From Saccharothrix sp. ST-888 (GTDB taxonomy: Bacteria; Actinomycetota; Actinomycetes; Streptomycetales; Streptomycetaceae), in NCBI RefSeq assembly GCF_000955975.1, contig NZ_JYJF01000006.1:57420-121419 (forward strand): DNA of 64,000 bases, in the 5' to 3' direction. Positions 51,520-60,205 of this stretch are shown here, piece by piece. The notes beneath the pieces were generated by a model. It was given only the letters and a program-made list of their open reading frames with translations. It did no database searches and had not been told where the DNA came from. A program made the translations under genes and the position numbers. The first letter of the stretch is position 1. The number at the start of each line of letters is the position of its first letter.

Positions 51520-53372
51520 CGGGAGCCCCCCGCGGGTGCGTCGGCGCTGCCGTGGGCGGCCAGCAGGGCCTGTTCGACCAGGTCGGCCTGGGCGGCGACG
51601 GTGGGGTGGGCGAAGAAGTCGGCCAGCGACAGTTCCACGCCCAGGTCCTCGCGCAGGTCGTCGACCACCCACATGGCCATCAGGGAGTGTCCGCCCTCGG
51701 CCAGGAAGTCGGCGTCCGGCCGCTCGACGGCCCGGCCGAGCGAGCGCGACCAGGCGTCGGCGACGGCCTGCTCGAGCGGCGTCAGGGCGAGTGGCGCGGC
51801 CTGCGGGGCGGCAGCCGGAGCGGTGGAGCCGGTCCCGGCCAGGGCGCGGCGGTCGACCTTGCCGGAGCCGGTGAGCGGCAGGGCGTCCAGGACGGCCCAG
51901 ACGGTGGGGACGAGATGGGCGGGCAGCCGGTCCGCCAGGTGGGTGCGCAGGGTCTCGGCGGCCGGCCGGTGACCCTCGGCGGGGACGACGTGGGCGGCGA
52001 GGGCGGCGTCCTCCTGCCCGGCGTGCTGCACCACCACGGCCGCCTGCGCGACCTCGGGGTGCAGGCGCAGCGCGTGCTCGACCTCGCCGGGCTCGATCCG
52101 GAAGCCGCGGACCTTGACCTGGTCGTCGGCCCGCCCGTGGAAGTCCAGGGTGCCGTCGGGGCGGGCGGACACCAGGTCGCCGCTGCGGTACATCCGGCCG
52201 TGGCCGGGGATCTCCCGGAACCGGTCCGCCGTCAGCTCGGGCCGGCCGAGGTAGCCGAGCGCGAGCCGGCTGCCGCCGATCCACAACTCGCCCTGGGTGC
52301 CGTGGGGTACGGGGGACAGCTGCTCGTCCAGTACGGCCGTGCTCGCGCCGCCGTACGGGCGTCCGATCGGCACCGGCCCGGTGCAGTCGGCGGCCCGCAC
52401 CCGGTGCAGGGTGGTGAAGGTGGTGGCCTCGGTCGGCCCGTAGGCGTTCACCAGCGTGAGCCAGGGGAAGGCCCGCAGGACGGACTCGGCGTGCTGCGCC
52501 GACAGCGCCTCGCCGCCCACGACCAGGGTCCGCAGCACGCCGAAGAGCCGCGACTGCCGGGCGGCCAGGTGGTGGAAGAGCGCGGTGGTCAGAAAGGCCG
52601 TGGTGACGCCGAACCGCTCCACGTCCCGGGCCAGTTCCTCGGGGGTCGGCCGCTCGGCGGGGGAGACCATCACGGCGGCGCCGTGCGCCAGCGGCGCCCA
52701 GATCTCGAAGGTCGAGGCGTCGAAGCTGGTGGAGGAGTGGAACAGCACCCGGTCGACGGGGCTCAGCGCGATCCCGTCCGGGGCCGTCGCCAGGCCGGTG
52801 ATCGCGTGGTGCGGGATCTCGACGCCCTTGGGGCGGCCGGTGGAGCCGGAGGTGTACATCACCAGGGCGGTCGCCCGGGGCCCGTCGACGGCGGGGTGCG
52901 GTGCGCCCGGGGCGGTGCCGTCGCCCGGTTCGACGCCGTCCGGGTCCAGGGCCAGCGTCCGGTCGTCCGGCAGCCCCGCGGCGGCCAGCAGGGTCTTGTC
53001 GCCGAGGGTGAGGCGTACCCCGGCGTCCTCCAGCATCGCGGCGGTACGGGGGCGCGGATAGGCGGGGTCGAGCGGCACCGCATGGGCGCCCGCCCACCAC
53101 ACCGCGAGCTGGGCGACGACCAGGCGGGCGGAGCGGGCGGAGAGCAGCCCGACGGCGCTGCCGGGGCCGATCCCGCGAGCGCCGAGCTCGGAGCCGAGTC
53201 GGGCTGCCGCGGCTATGAGTTGACGGTACGTCAGCGAGACGGTGCCGTCGGACACGGCCAGCGCGTGCGGGTGCCGTTCGGCGTACCGGGCGATCAGGCC
53301 GGGCACGCCGCCGGGTAGACCGGCGCCGGTGGCGCGGTCGGGTGCGGGTTCGACGAAGACGGGGGAGGTCAT
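51516..53372 (-). CDS. NRPS A-T didomain protein, predicted aliphatic amino acid
   Basis: A 618-residue stand-alone adenylation-thiolation protein. Motifs: A3 MYTSGSTGRPKGV, A5 NAYGPTEATT, A7 YRSGDLVSARPDG, A8 GRADDQVKVRGFRIEPGEVE, A10 GSGKVDRRAL with the catalytic lysine, and T-domain Ser563 in EGGHSLMAM. The hand-aligned specificity residues read D-A-F-F-V-G-A-T-F-K, close to valine and isoleucine codes. It is coupled to the downstream C-T-SDR gene by a 4-nt overlap, so it may load that partner. ATG 53372. Confidence 0.92.
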   Translation of the reverse strand: MTSPVFVEPAPDRATGAGLPGGVPGLIARYAERHPHALAVSDGTVSLTYRQLIAAAARLGSELGARGIGPGSAVGLLSARSARLVVAQLAVWWAGAHAVPLDPAYPRPRTAAMLEDAGVRLTLGDKTLLAAAGLPDDRTLALDPDGVEPGDGTAPGAPHPAVDGPRATALVMYTSGSTGRPKGVEIPHHAITGLATAPDGIALSPVDRVLFHSSTSFDASTFEIWAPLAHGAAVMVSPAERPTPEELARDVERFGVTTAFLTTALFHHLAARQSRLFGVLRTLVVGGEALSAQHAESVLRAFPWLTLVNAYGPTEATTFTTLHRVRAADCTGPVPIGRPYGGASTAVLDEQLSPVPHGTQGELWIGGSRLALGYLGRPELTADRFREIPGHGRMYRSGDLVSARPDGTLDFHGRADDQVKVRGFRIEPGEVEHALRLHPEVAQAAVVVQHAGQEDAALAAHVVPAEGHRPAAETLRTHLADRLPAHLVPTVWAVLDALPLTGSGKVDRRALAGTGSTAPAAAPQAAPLALTPLEQAVADAWSRSLGRAVERPDADFLAEGGHSLMAMWVVDDLREDLGVELSLADFFAHPTVAAQADLVEQALLAAHGSADAPAGGSR

Positions 53373-53431
53373 GGCGGGTTCCCTTCCGGGCGCCCCGGCG
53401 TACGGCCGGGGCGCCCTGGTGCGGCATGGAG

Positions 53432-55321
53432 TCAGGAGGCGGCGACGGCGTCCGGTCGGCGGGCCTCGACCAGCTCCGCGAGTCGGCGCAGATCGGGCTG
53501 GCGGAGCAGCTGCGGGGCGCGCAGCCGCACGCCGAACTCCTGCTCCAGTGCCGCCAGCAGACGGGCGGCGGCGAGGGAGTTGCCGCCCGCGTCGGTGAAG
53601 TTGTCGAGCGGGCCGAGTTCGGGCCGGCCGAGCAGGTCGCGGCAGAGCCGCAGCACGGTGCGCTCGGTCGGCGAGGCGCCGTCGTCCGCCGGTCCGTCGG
53701 CCGGTCCGGGCGCCTCGGCCGCCAGCAGTGCGGCCCGGTCCACCTTGCCGTTGGCGTCCAGCGGGAAGGTGTCGACCAGCCGGACCAGCGTGGGGACGGC
53801 CTGCTCGGGCAGCCAGGCGCGGACCTGCGGCAGCAGGTCGGCCCCCGAGGTCGGGGCGTGCCCGGCGGCCGCCTGGACGAAGGCCACCAGCTGCACCCCG
53901 CCCGCCGCGTTGCGCCGCGCGGCCACGGCGGCGCGGCGGACCCGCGGATCGCGCTCGAAGGCCGCCTCGACCTCGGCGGGCTCGATCCGCACCCCGCTGA
54001 CCTTCACCTGGTCGTCCAGCCGCCCCAGGAACTCCAGCACGCCGTCGGGTCGCATCAGCACCCGGTCGCCGGTGCGGTACACCCGGTCGATCCCGGCGCG
54101 GCCCTCGGGTGCGCCGTGCTCCGGCGCGGCGACGAACCGCCGGGCGGTGAGCTCCTCGTCGAGGTAGCCGAGCGCCAGGCAGCGCCCGCCGATGCGCAGT
54201 TCGCCGGAGACCCCGCGGGGCACCGGGCGCCCGTCCTCGTCGGTGACGGCGACGACGGCCCCCGGCAGCGGGCGGCCGATCGGCGGAGCGTCCGCGCCGT
54301 CCGGGGCTGCGCCGGGTGCCATGGTGTGCACCGTGGTCGCCACCGTCGCCTCGGCCGGACCGTAGGCGTTGTGCAGGTGGGCGGTGACGTCCGGTCCGGG
54401 GTACCTGCGCAGCCGGTCGCCGCCGACGGTGATGTGACGGAGCGTCAGATCAGGTCGCCACGGCAGGTCGAGCGCGGGCTCGGCCAGCGGGGTCGGCAGT
54501 ACGCTCACCGTGATCCGGGCCCGGTGCCACCAGTCGGTGAGCGCGCCCGGGTCCCAACGCACCTCGTCCGGGGCCACGCTCAGCGCGGCGCCGGAGGTGA
54601 GGCCCGCCCACAGCTCCATCAGGTGCGGGTCGAAGGCGACGCCGATCATCAGGCTGTGCCGGTCGCCCGGGCCCAGGCCGGTCAGGTCGCGGTACCAGTG
54701 CAGCAGCGCGCCGAGCGAGTCCTCGCCCACGGCCACCGCCTTCGGGAGGCCGGTCGACCCGGAGGTCAGCACCGAGTAGTACGTACCGGCGGGTGCACCC
54801 ACCGCACCCGGGGCGGCCGGGGCGAAGGCCGCGACCACGGTGGCGGCGGCGTTCGAGCCCTCGGCCGGCAGCGGCAGCGTCAACTGCTCCACGGTGCCCG
54901 GCTGTTCGGTGCCCGGCTGCTCGGTGCTCCGGTGGGAGGGCGGCAGCAGGGCCGGGTCGCCGATCAGGCAGCCCAGGCGCAGGTTCTGCGCCACGGCCTG
55001 GAGCCGCCGCCCGCCGGGGCGCGGGCCGAGCGGCAGGTAGACGGCGCCCAGCCGGGCCACCGCCACCGCGACGGCGACCAGCGCCACCGAGTGGTCCAGG
55101 CAGACGCCCACCAGGTCGCCGGGGCGCACCCGGCCGCGCAGGCCGTCGGCCACAGACCCGGCCAGCCGGTCGAGTTCGGCGTAACTCCAGCTGCGCTCAC
55201 CGTCGATCAGTGCGGGAGCGTCGGGGGTGCGGCGCACCCAGTCGAGGTAGCGGTCCAGTACGGCGGCGTCCTCGTGCGGCCGGCCGTACGCAATGCTGAG
55301 AGCGGACTGGGGATCGGTCAT
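53432..55321 (-). CDS. NRPS A-T didomain protein, specificity not assignable
   Basis: A 629-residue adenylation-thiolation protein: A3 VLTSGSTGLPKAV, A5 NAYGPAEATV, A7 YRTGDRVLMRPDG, A8 GRLDDQVKVSGVRIEPAEVE, A10 ANGKVDRAAL, and T-domain Ser582 in DAGGNSLAAARL. The hand-aligned code D-P-M-V-T-G-A-V-A-K matches no code I know; proline at the second position is rare. An insert with repeated EQPGTEQPGT occurs near residue 130. It lies 59 nt upstream of the next A-T gene and 71 nt downstream of the acyl-CoA dehydrogenase gene. Confidence 0.9.
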   Translation of the reverse strand: MTDPQSALSIAYGRPHEDAAVLDRYLDWVRRTPDAPALIDGERSWSYAELDRLAGSVADGLRGRVRPGDLVGVCLDHSVALVAVAVAVARLGAVYLPLGPRPGGRRLQAVAQNLRLGCLIGDPALLPPSHRSTEQPGTEQPGTVEQLTLPLPAEGSNAAATVVAAFAPAAPGAVGAPAGTYYSVLTSGSTGLPKAVAVGEDSLGALLHWYRDLTGLGPGDRHSLMIGVAFDPHLMELWAGLTSGAALSVAPDEVRWDPGALTDWWHRARITVSVLPTPLAEPALDLPWRPDLTLRHITVGGDRLRRYPGPDVTAHLHNAYGPAEATVATTVHTMAPGAAPDGADAPPIGRPLPGAVVAVTDEDGRPVPRGVSGELRIGGRCLALGYLDEELTARRFVAAPEHGAPEGRAGIDRVYRTGDRVLMRPDGVLEFLGRLDDQVKVSGVRIEPAEVEAAFERDPRVRRAAVAARRNAAGGVQLVAFVQAAAGHAPTSGADLLPQVRAWLPEQAVPTLVRLVDTFPLDANGKVDRAALLAAEAPGPADGPADDGASPTERTVLRLCRDLLGRPELGPLDNFTDAGGNSLAAARLLAALEQEFGVRLRAPQLLRQPDLRRLAELVEARRPDAVAAS

Positions 55322-55392
55322 GTTCTCGTCTCCGAGCGGTGATGAGCGGTGAAGAGCGCTGATGAGCGATGGCGGTGGTCGGGGAGGGGCCG

Positions 55393-56565
55393 CTAGCCCA
55401 GGCCCATGGCCCTGGCGACGATCACCTTCTGGACCTCGGAGGTCCCCTCGATGATCGTCATCATCCGGACGTACCGGTACAGGAACTCCAGCGGATGCCC
55501 GCGCACCCAGCCGGTCGCCCCGTGCACCTGCAGCGAGCGGTCCACCACCCGCACGGCCGTCTCGGAGGCGGTCAGCTTGGCGAGCGCCGCGTTCTCCGGC
55601 GCCTCGGTACCGGCATCGACCAGCCGGGCGCAGGCCAGGGTGAGCAGCTTGGACGCCTCCACCTCGGCCCGGCTGCGCACCAGGTGCTCCTGGACGTGCT
55701 GGTAGGTCCCGATCCGCTCGCCGAACGCCTCCCGCTCCCGGGCGTACTCCACCCCGAGGCGCAGCGCGTACTCGGCGACACCGTTGGACATGGCGGCGAC
55801 CACCAGACGTCCGCGCGAGAGGCTGTCCATGGCCAGTGCCATCGCGGCCCCGACGCCCTCCGCACCGCCGATCACGGCGTCCATCGGCACCCGGACCTGC
55901 TCCAGCATCAGCTCGAACAGCGGCTCGCCGGACATGCCCTCGTAGCGCTGGCCGATCCGCAGGCCCGGCTGGTCCATCGGCAGCACGAACGCGGTCGCGC
56001 CGCCGGTGGGACCGTCGCCCAGGTCGGTCGCGGTGACCACCAGGGCGAAGTCGGCGCGGTCGGCGTTGCTCACGAAGGTCTTGCGGCCGCTGATGACCCA
56101 GCCGTCGCCGTCCCGGCGCGCCGTGGTGGTCAGCCGGAAGGCGTCGGAACCGGCCTGCGGCTCGGTCAGCGCCAGACAGCGCGCCGCCTCGCCCCGCACC
56201 AGCGGTGCCAGGTACCGCTCGACCTGCTCGGGCGTGCCCTGGCGGAGCAGCGGGCTGGGCCCGTCGGAGCCGGCCAGCGCGTACGGGGCCAGGGTGCAGC
56301 CGCTGCGACCGGCGGCGTGATGCAGCAGCACCACGGCCGTGAACGGCATCCCGGAGCCGCCGAGCTCCTCCGGGTAGTCGCCGGCGTAGAAGCCCAGCGC
56401 GGCCGAGCGCTTGCGGACGTACGACCGCAGGTCGGCGGGCGGCTGGTCGGCGGTCTCGGGCAGCTCGGCCGCCAGCGGCACCAGCTCGCGGCCGACGAAG
56501 CTCTCGAAGGCCGCGACCAGTTCGCGGTGGTCGTCCTCGAGGACGGCGGAGGGGGTGGAGTTCAC
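55393..56565 (-). CDS. Acyl-CoA dehydrogenase family enzyme within the NRPS cluster
   Basis: A 390-residue FAD-dependent dehydrogenase: CLALTEPQAGSDAFRLTTTA, RKTFVSNADRADFALVVTAT, LQVHGATGWVRGHPLEFLYR and IIEGTSEVQKVIVARAMGLG, with the probable base Glu373 in IIEGTSE. In NRPS clusters such enzymes desaturate carrier-bound acyl or aminoacyl groups. Here it sits between C-A-T and A-T genes on one strand, so a T-domain-tethered substrate is plausible. GTG 56565 start. Confidence 0.9.
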   Translation of the reverse strand: MNSTPSAVLEDDHRELVAAFESFVGRELVPLAAELPETADQPPADLRSYVRKRSAALGFYAGDYPEELGGSGMPFTAVVLLHHAAGRSGCTLAPYALAGSDGPSPLLRQGTPEQVERYLAPLVRGEAARCLALTEPQAGSDAFRLTTTARRDGDGWVISGRKTFVSNADRADFALVVTATDLGDGPTGGATAFVLPMDQPGLRIGQRYEGMSGEPLFELMLEQVRVPMDAVIGGAEGVGAAMALAMDSLSRGRLVVAAMSNGVAEYALRLGVEYAREREAFGERIGTYQHVQEHLVRSRAEVEASKLLTLACARLVDAGTEAPENAALAKLTASETAVRVVDRSLQVHGATGWVRGHPLEFLYRYVRMMTIIEGTSEVQKVIVARAMGLG

Positions 56566-56746
56566 AGCTGGCCTCCGGTCGGGTCCAGGGGGAGGGGGGA
56601 AGCGGTGGCCGGGGTCGGGTGCCGCCCCGGCCGGTCGGCGGGCAGCGGGTCGCGGACGCGGCCGGCACCCGGTCGAGGGGTGGTGCTCACGACCGCCCTC
56701 CGGGCAGGTCCCGGAGTCCGGTGGACGAGGGGCCGGCCGACGGCGT

Positions 56747-59700
56747 TCACGGGCGGCCGCCGGTCAGGGCGCGGGCCTGGTCGGCCAGCACGGGGTGCTG
56801 GAACAGGGTGCGCAGCGGCGGACGGTGGCCGAGGTGCGGCTCCAGGCAGGCGGCGAGCTGGGCGGCGAGCAGGGAGTGCCCGCCGATCTCGAAGAAGTGC
56901 GAGTCGGGCCCGAACCGGTCGTGGCCCAGCACCTCCCGCCACGCCCCGGCGACCAGCGCCTGCGCGGGGTCGGTGAACACGGCCGCGGCGCCCTCGGCGG
57001 ACTCGTCGCCGGGCTCGGGGAGTTCGGCCAGTGCGCGGACCAGCGCGGTGCGGTCGGGCTTGCCGCCGGGCAGGCTCGGCATCCGCTCCAGGGCGACCCA
57101 GGTGCCGGGGACGAGCGCCCCGGGCAGCCGCGCGGCCAGCGCGGCGTGCAGCGCGGCCTGGTCGGGCTGCTCGGTGCCCTCCAGGAAGCCGACCAGCCGG
57201 GGACCGGCGGAGGCGTCCCGGTCGAGGACCACCGCGCAGGACCGGCCGCCGAGTTCGGCGGAGGCGGCGGCCTCGATCTCCTCCAGCTCGATCCGGAAAC
57301 CGCGCAGTTTGACCTGGTTGTCCTGGCGGCCGAGGAACCACAGCCGGCCGTCCAGGTCGCGGTAGCCGCGGTCGCCGGTGAGGTAGACCCGCTCACCGCC
57401 CAGGGCGGCGGGCGTGACGAACCGGGCGGCGGTGACCTCGTCCCGGCCGAGGTACCCGTCCGCCAGCATCGCGCCGCCGATGGCGAGTTCGCCGATCGTT
57501 CCGGCCGGCAGCGGGTGCAGCCCGCTGTCCAGGACGTGCACCCGCACCCCGGGCAGCTCGACGCCGAGCGGGATCTCCGCCTCCGCGGCCTGCTCGGAGC
57601 CGTCGGCCTCGGAGCCGTCGGCGGGAGCGGCCAGGTCGGCCTCGGTGACCTCGTGCACGGTGGAGGTGACGGTCGCCTCGGTGACGCCGTACGCGTTCAG
57701 CACGGTCGCGGCCGTGTCCTGCGCCAGGCCGCGCAGCGCACGGGCGGGCAGCCGCTCGCCGCCCAGCACGACCAGCCGCGGCGACCAGCGGCCGTCCCGC
57801 AGCGCCTCGCGCAACTCATCGCGCACCGCCAGGAAGTAACTGGTCGGCAGATTGGCCACGGTGACCGCGCGCGCGGCCAGTACCGCGACCAGTTCGGGAG
57901 CGGTCGGCACCTCGCGCTGCGGCAGCACCAGGCAGGCCCCGGCGGCCAGCGAGGGCAGCACCTCCTCCAGCGCCACGTCGAAGGACGGCCGGGCGAACAG
58001 CAGCACCCGGTCCTCGGCGCTCAGCCCGTACCGCCGGGCCAGCGCACCGACGTAGCCGGCCAGCGCGTCCCGGCCCACCAGCACCGGCTTGGGCACACCG
58101 GTCGACCCGGAGGTGTGGATGAGGTACGCCGCGCCGTCGAGCACCGCCGCCGGCTCGGCCTTCGGGAACGCGGGGCCGTCCAGCAGGGCGGGCGTGCGGG
58201 CCGCGGCGGGCAGCGCGAGCGCGCTCTGCCGGGTCGCCAGCACCAGCGCGGGCTCCAGCCGCTCCAGCAGCAGGCCGAGGCGGGCGGCCGGATCCTCCGG
58301 GGAGAGCGGCGCGTACACCGCGCCGGAGCGCAGACAGGCCAGCAGGGCGACCACGCTGTCCACGCCCCGGGGAAGCAGCGCGGCCACCGGCTGACCGGCC
58401 GTCACCCCGGCCGCGCGCAGCCGCTCGACCAGCTCGCCGACCCGGCGGTCGAGGTCGCCGAAGGTCAGCCGCTCGGCACCGGCGATCACCGCGATCCGGG
58501 ACGGGTCCTGAGCGGCGGCCGGGTCGAGCAGGGCGGGAGAGGCCGCCACCGGGACGCTGTCCGCTGCCCGTGCGCCGTCCGCTGCCGGGACGGTGTCGGC
58601 CGCGGTGGTGTCGGCTGTGGCGGTGTCCGCCGGGGCGGCGGCCGGTGCGGCCAGGGCGGCCAGCGGGGTCTGCGGGGCGTCCAGGTAGGCGCGGAGCAGC
58701 TCCAGCAGGCGCTCGGCCAGCAGCCGCGCCACCGGCTCGCCGAACAGGTCGGCGTCGTAGTCCCAGACCAGGGTCATCCCGGCGGCGCCGTGCCGCTGCC
58801 CGACCACCCGGCGGTCGTCGGGCAAAAGCACCAGGTCCAGATCGAACCGGGTGGTGCCGGTGTTGAACCCCTCGTACAGCGAGATCTCCAGGCCGGGCGC
58901 CTCGACCTCGGGCAGCGCGGCGTCATGGGCGCTGAACATCACGTCGAACAGCGGGTTGTCCGCACCGCCGGTGTGCAGACCCAGCGAGCGGGTCAACTCC
59001 TGGACCGGGACGTCCTGGTGGGGCAGTGCCCGCAGCAGGGTGTCGGTGACCTCGTCCACCGTCTCGATACCGGGGGCGGCTGGGTCGAGCCGCAGCCGCA
59101 GCGGCACGGTGTTGACGAACATGCCGACGGTGCCCTCGAAGCCCACCGGCCGGTTGCCCACCGCCGTGCCCACCACCAGCTCGTGGTGGCCGCTGTGGCG
59201 GCGCAGCAGCTCCGCGAACAGCGTGAGCAGCGTGCTGAACGGGGTGTGGCCGTCCTTACGGCTGCGTTCGCGCACCCGCTCGGCGAGGTCGGCCCCGATC
59301 GACTGGCGCAGCTGGCCGCCCCGGTGGCGGCGGACCGCACCCGGGCGCCTGAGACCGGGCAGCGCCAGGTCGAAGGGCGCGTCCCGCAACTCCTGCTGCC
59401 AGTACGCCAGACTGTGCTCCCTGGCCTGGGCCCGGCTGCCGTCGGTGTCCATCCGCACGTGCTCCTCGTAGGAGCGGGTGGACGGGAGTTCGGCCCGCTC
59501 GCCGAGCGTGTGCGCGCGGTAGGCGGTGAACAGGTCGCGCAGCAGGACGGCGAACGAGTGCCCGTCGTGGATCAGGTGGTGCTCGACGTGGATCAGCCGG
59601 TGGTGCTGCTCACCGAGCCTGACCAGGTGCCAGCGCAGCAGCGGGGCCCGCTCGGTGTCGAGCGGCTCCTCGGCCTCGGCGGCCAGCAGCTCCCGGAACG

Positions 59701-59977
59701 CACCCTCCGGATCAACCTCACCGGACAGGTCGCTGGTGCGCAGGCGCGGCTCGGCCTGCTCCCGCACCCGCTGGTCCGGGAGCGCGCCGGGCTGCGGCAC
59801 CAACTCCAGCCGCAGGCCCGGGTGGTGGGAGATCACGGCGGCCAGTCCGACCCGCAGGGCGGCCTCGTCCAGCGGGCCCCAGAGGTCGAGTGCCGCGGTG
59901 AAGTTGTAGGCGCGACTGCCGGGCAGCATCTGCTCGTGCAGCCAGACGATCTCCTGCGAGGAGGAGAGAGCGAACAT
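56747..59977 (-). CDS. NRPS C-A-T module
   Basis: A 1076-residue single module. The N-terminal condensation domain begins at the first residues (FALSSSQEIVWLHEQMLPGS) and carries HHLIHDG (His133, His134, Asp138, Gly139). The A domain (about 500-985) has A3 IHTSGSTGVPKPV, A5 NAYGVTEATV, A8 GRQDNQVKLRGFRIELEEIE and A10 LPGGKPDRTAL. T-domain Ser1035 is in EIGGHSLLAAQL. Code by hand: D-V-E-N-V-G-A-V-T-K, not confidently assignable. ATG 59977 has an AAGGGA box 7 nt upstream; an upstream start at 60046 would add unlike residues. A C domain with no upstream module could act on an acyl starter. Confidence 0.93.
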   Translation of the reverse strand: MFALSSSQEIVWLHEQMLPGSRAYNFTAALDLWGPLDEAALRVGLAAVISHHPGLRLELVPQPGALPDQRVREQAEPRLRTSDLSGEVDPEGAFRELLAAEAEEPLDTERAPLLRWHLVRLGEQHHRLIHVEHHLIHDGHSFAVLLRDLFTAYRAHTLGERAELPSTRSYEEHVRMDTDGSRAQAREHSLAYWQQELRDAPFDLALPGLRRPGAVRRHRGGQLRQSIGADLAERVRERSRKDGHTPFSTLLTLFAELLRRHSGHHELVVGTAVGNRPVGFEGTVGMFVNTVPLRLRLDPAAPGIETVDEVTDTLLRALPHQDVPVQELTRSLGLHTGGADNPLFDVMFSAHDAALPEVEAPGLEISLYEGFNTGTTRFDLDLVLLPDDRRVVGQRHGAAGMTLVWDYDADLFGEPVARLLAERLLELLRAYLDAPQTPLAALAAPAAAPADTATADTTAADTVPAADGARAADSVPVAASPALLDPAAAQDPSRIAVIAGAERLTFGDLDRRVGELVERLRAAGVTAGQPVAALLPRGVDSVVALLACLRSGAVYAPLSPEDPAARLGLLLERLEPALVLATRQSALALPAAARTPALLDGPAFPKAEPAAVLDGAAYLIHTSGSTGVPKPVLVGRDALAGYVGALARRYGLSAEDRVLLFARPSFDVALEEVLPSLAAGACLVLPQREVPTAPELVAVLAARAVTVANLPTSYFLAVRDELREALRDGRWSPRLVVLGGERLPARALRGLAQDTAATVLNAYGVTEATVTSTVHEVTEADLAAPADGSEADGSEQAAEAEIPLGVELPGVRVHVLDSGLHPLPAGTIGELAIGGAMLADGYLGRDEVTAARFVTPAALGGERVYLTGDRGYRDLDGRLWFLGRQDNQVKLRGFRIELEEIEAAASAELGGRSCAVVLDRDASAGPRLVGFLEGTEQPDQAALHAALAARLPGALVPGTWVALERMPSLPGGKPDRTALVRALAELPEPGDESAEGAAAVFTDPAQALVAGAWREVLGHDRFGPDSHFFEIGGHSLLAAQLAACLEPHLGHRPPLRTLFQHPVLADQARALTGGRP

Positions 59978-60036
59978 GAACGGTTCCCTTTCGCTTGTGG
60001 CGGGACGGGTCGTTTGTGGCGGGACGGGGGTGCGCG

Positions 60037-60203
60037 GAGCACCCAAGGGGCGCGGGGAACTGTGTGACTGGCCACGTACGGTGGTGCAGGTTTCTCCTGC
60101 GGCTCCCCGGGCCCCCGGGATGGTGCGAGTTCGGGTTCGTGGAAGGTGACGGGGAGGTGCGGGGCTTGTCGCGCAGCTCCCCGCGCCCCCTGCGGAGCAC
60201 CCT
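60037..60203. repeat. Large imperfect inverted repeat, streptomycete intergenic element
   Basis: Left arm (about 60037-60070, GAGCACCCAAGGGGCGCGGG onward) and right arm (about 60155-60200, ending CCCCCTGCGGAGCACCC) are imperfect reverse complements sharing the GGGGCGCGGGGA core. It lies between two NRPS genes. Similar palindromes are common between streptomycete genes. It may terminate, attenuate or process the mRNA. Confidence 0.6.
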
Positions 60204-60205
60204 TT

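Noticed and set aside
56411..60067. A 1218-codon plus-strand open frame opposite the C-A-T gene
   Set aside because: Gln/Gly/Arg-rich shadow of the NRPS gene; the minus frame has every C, A and T motif.
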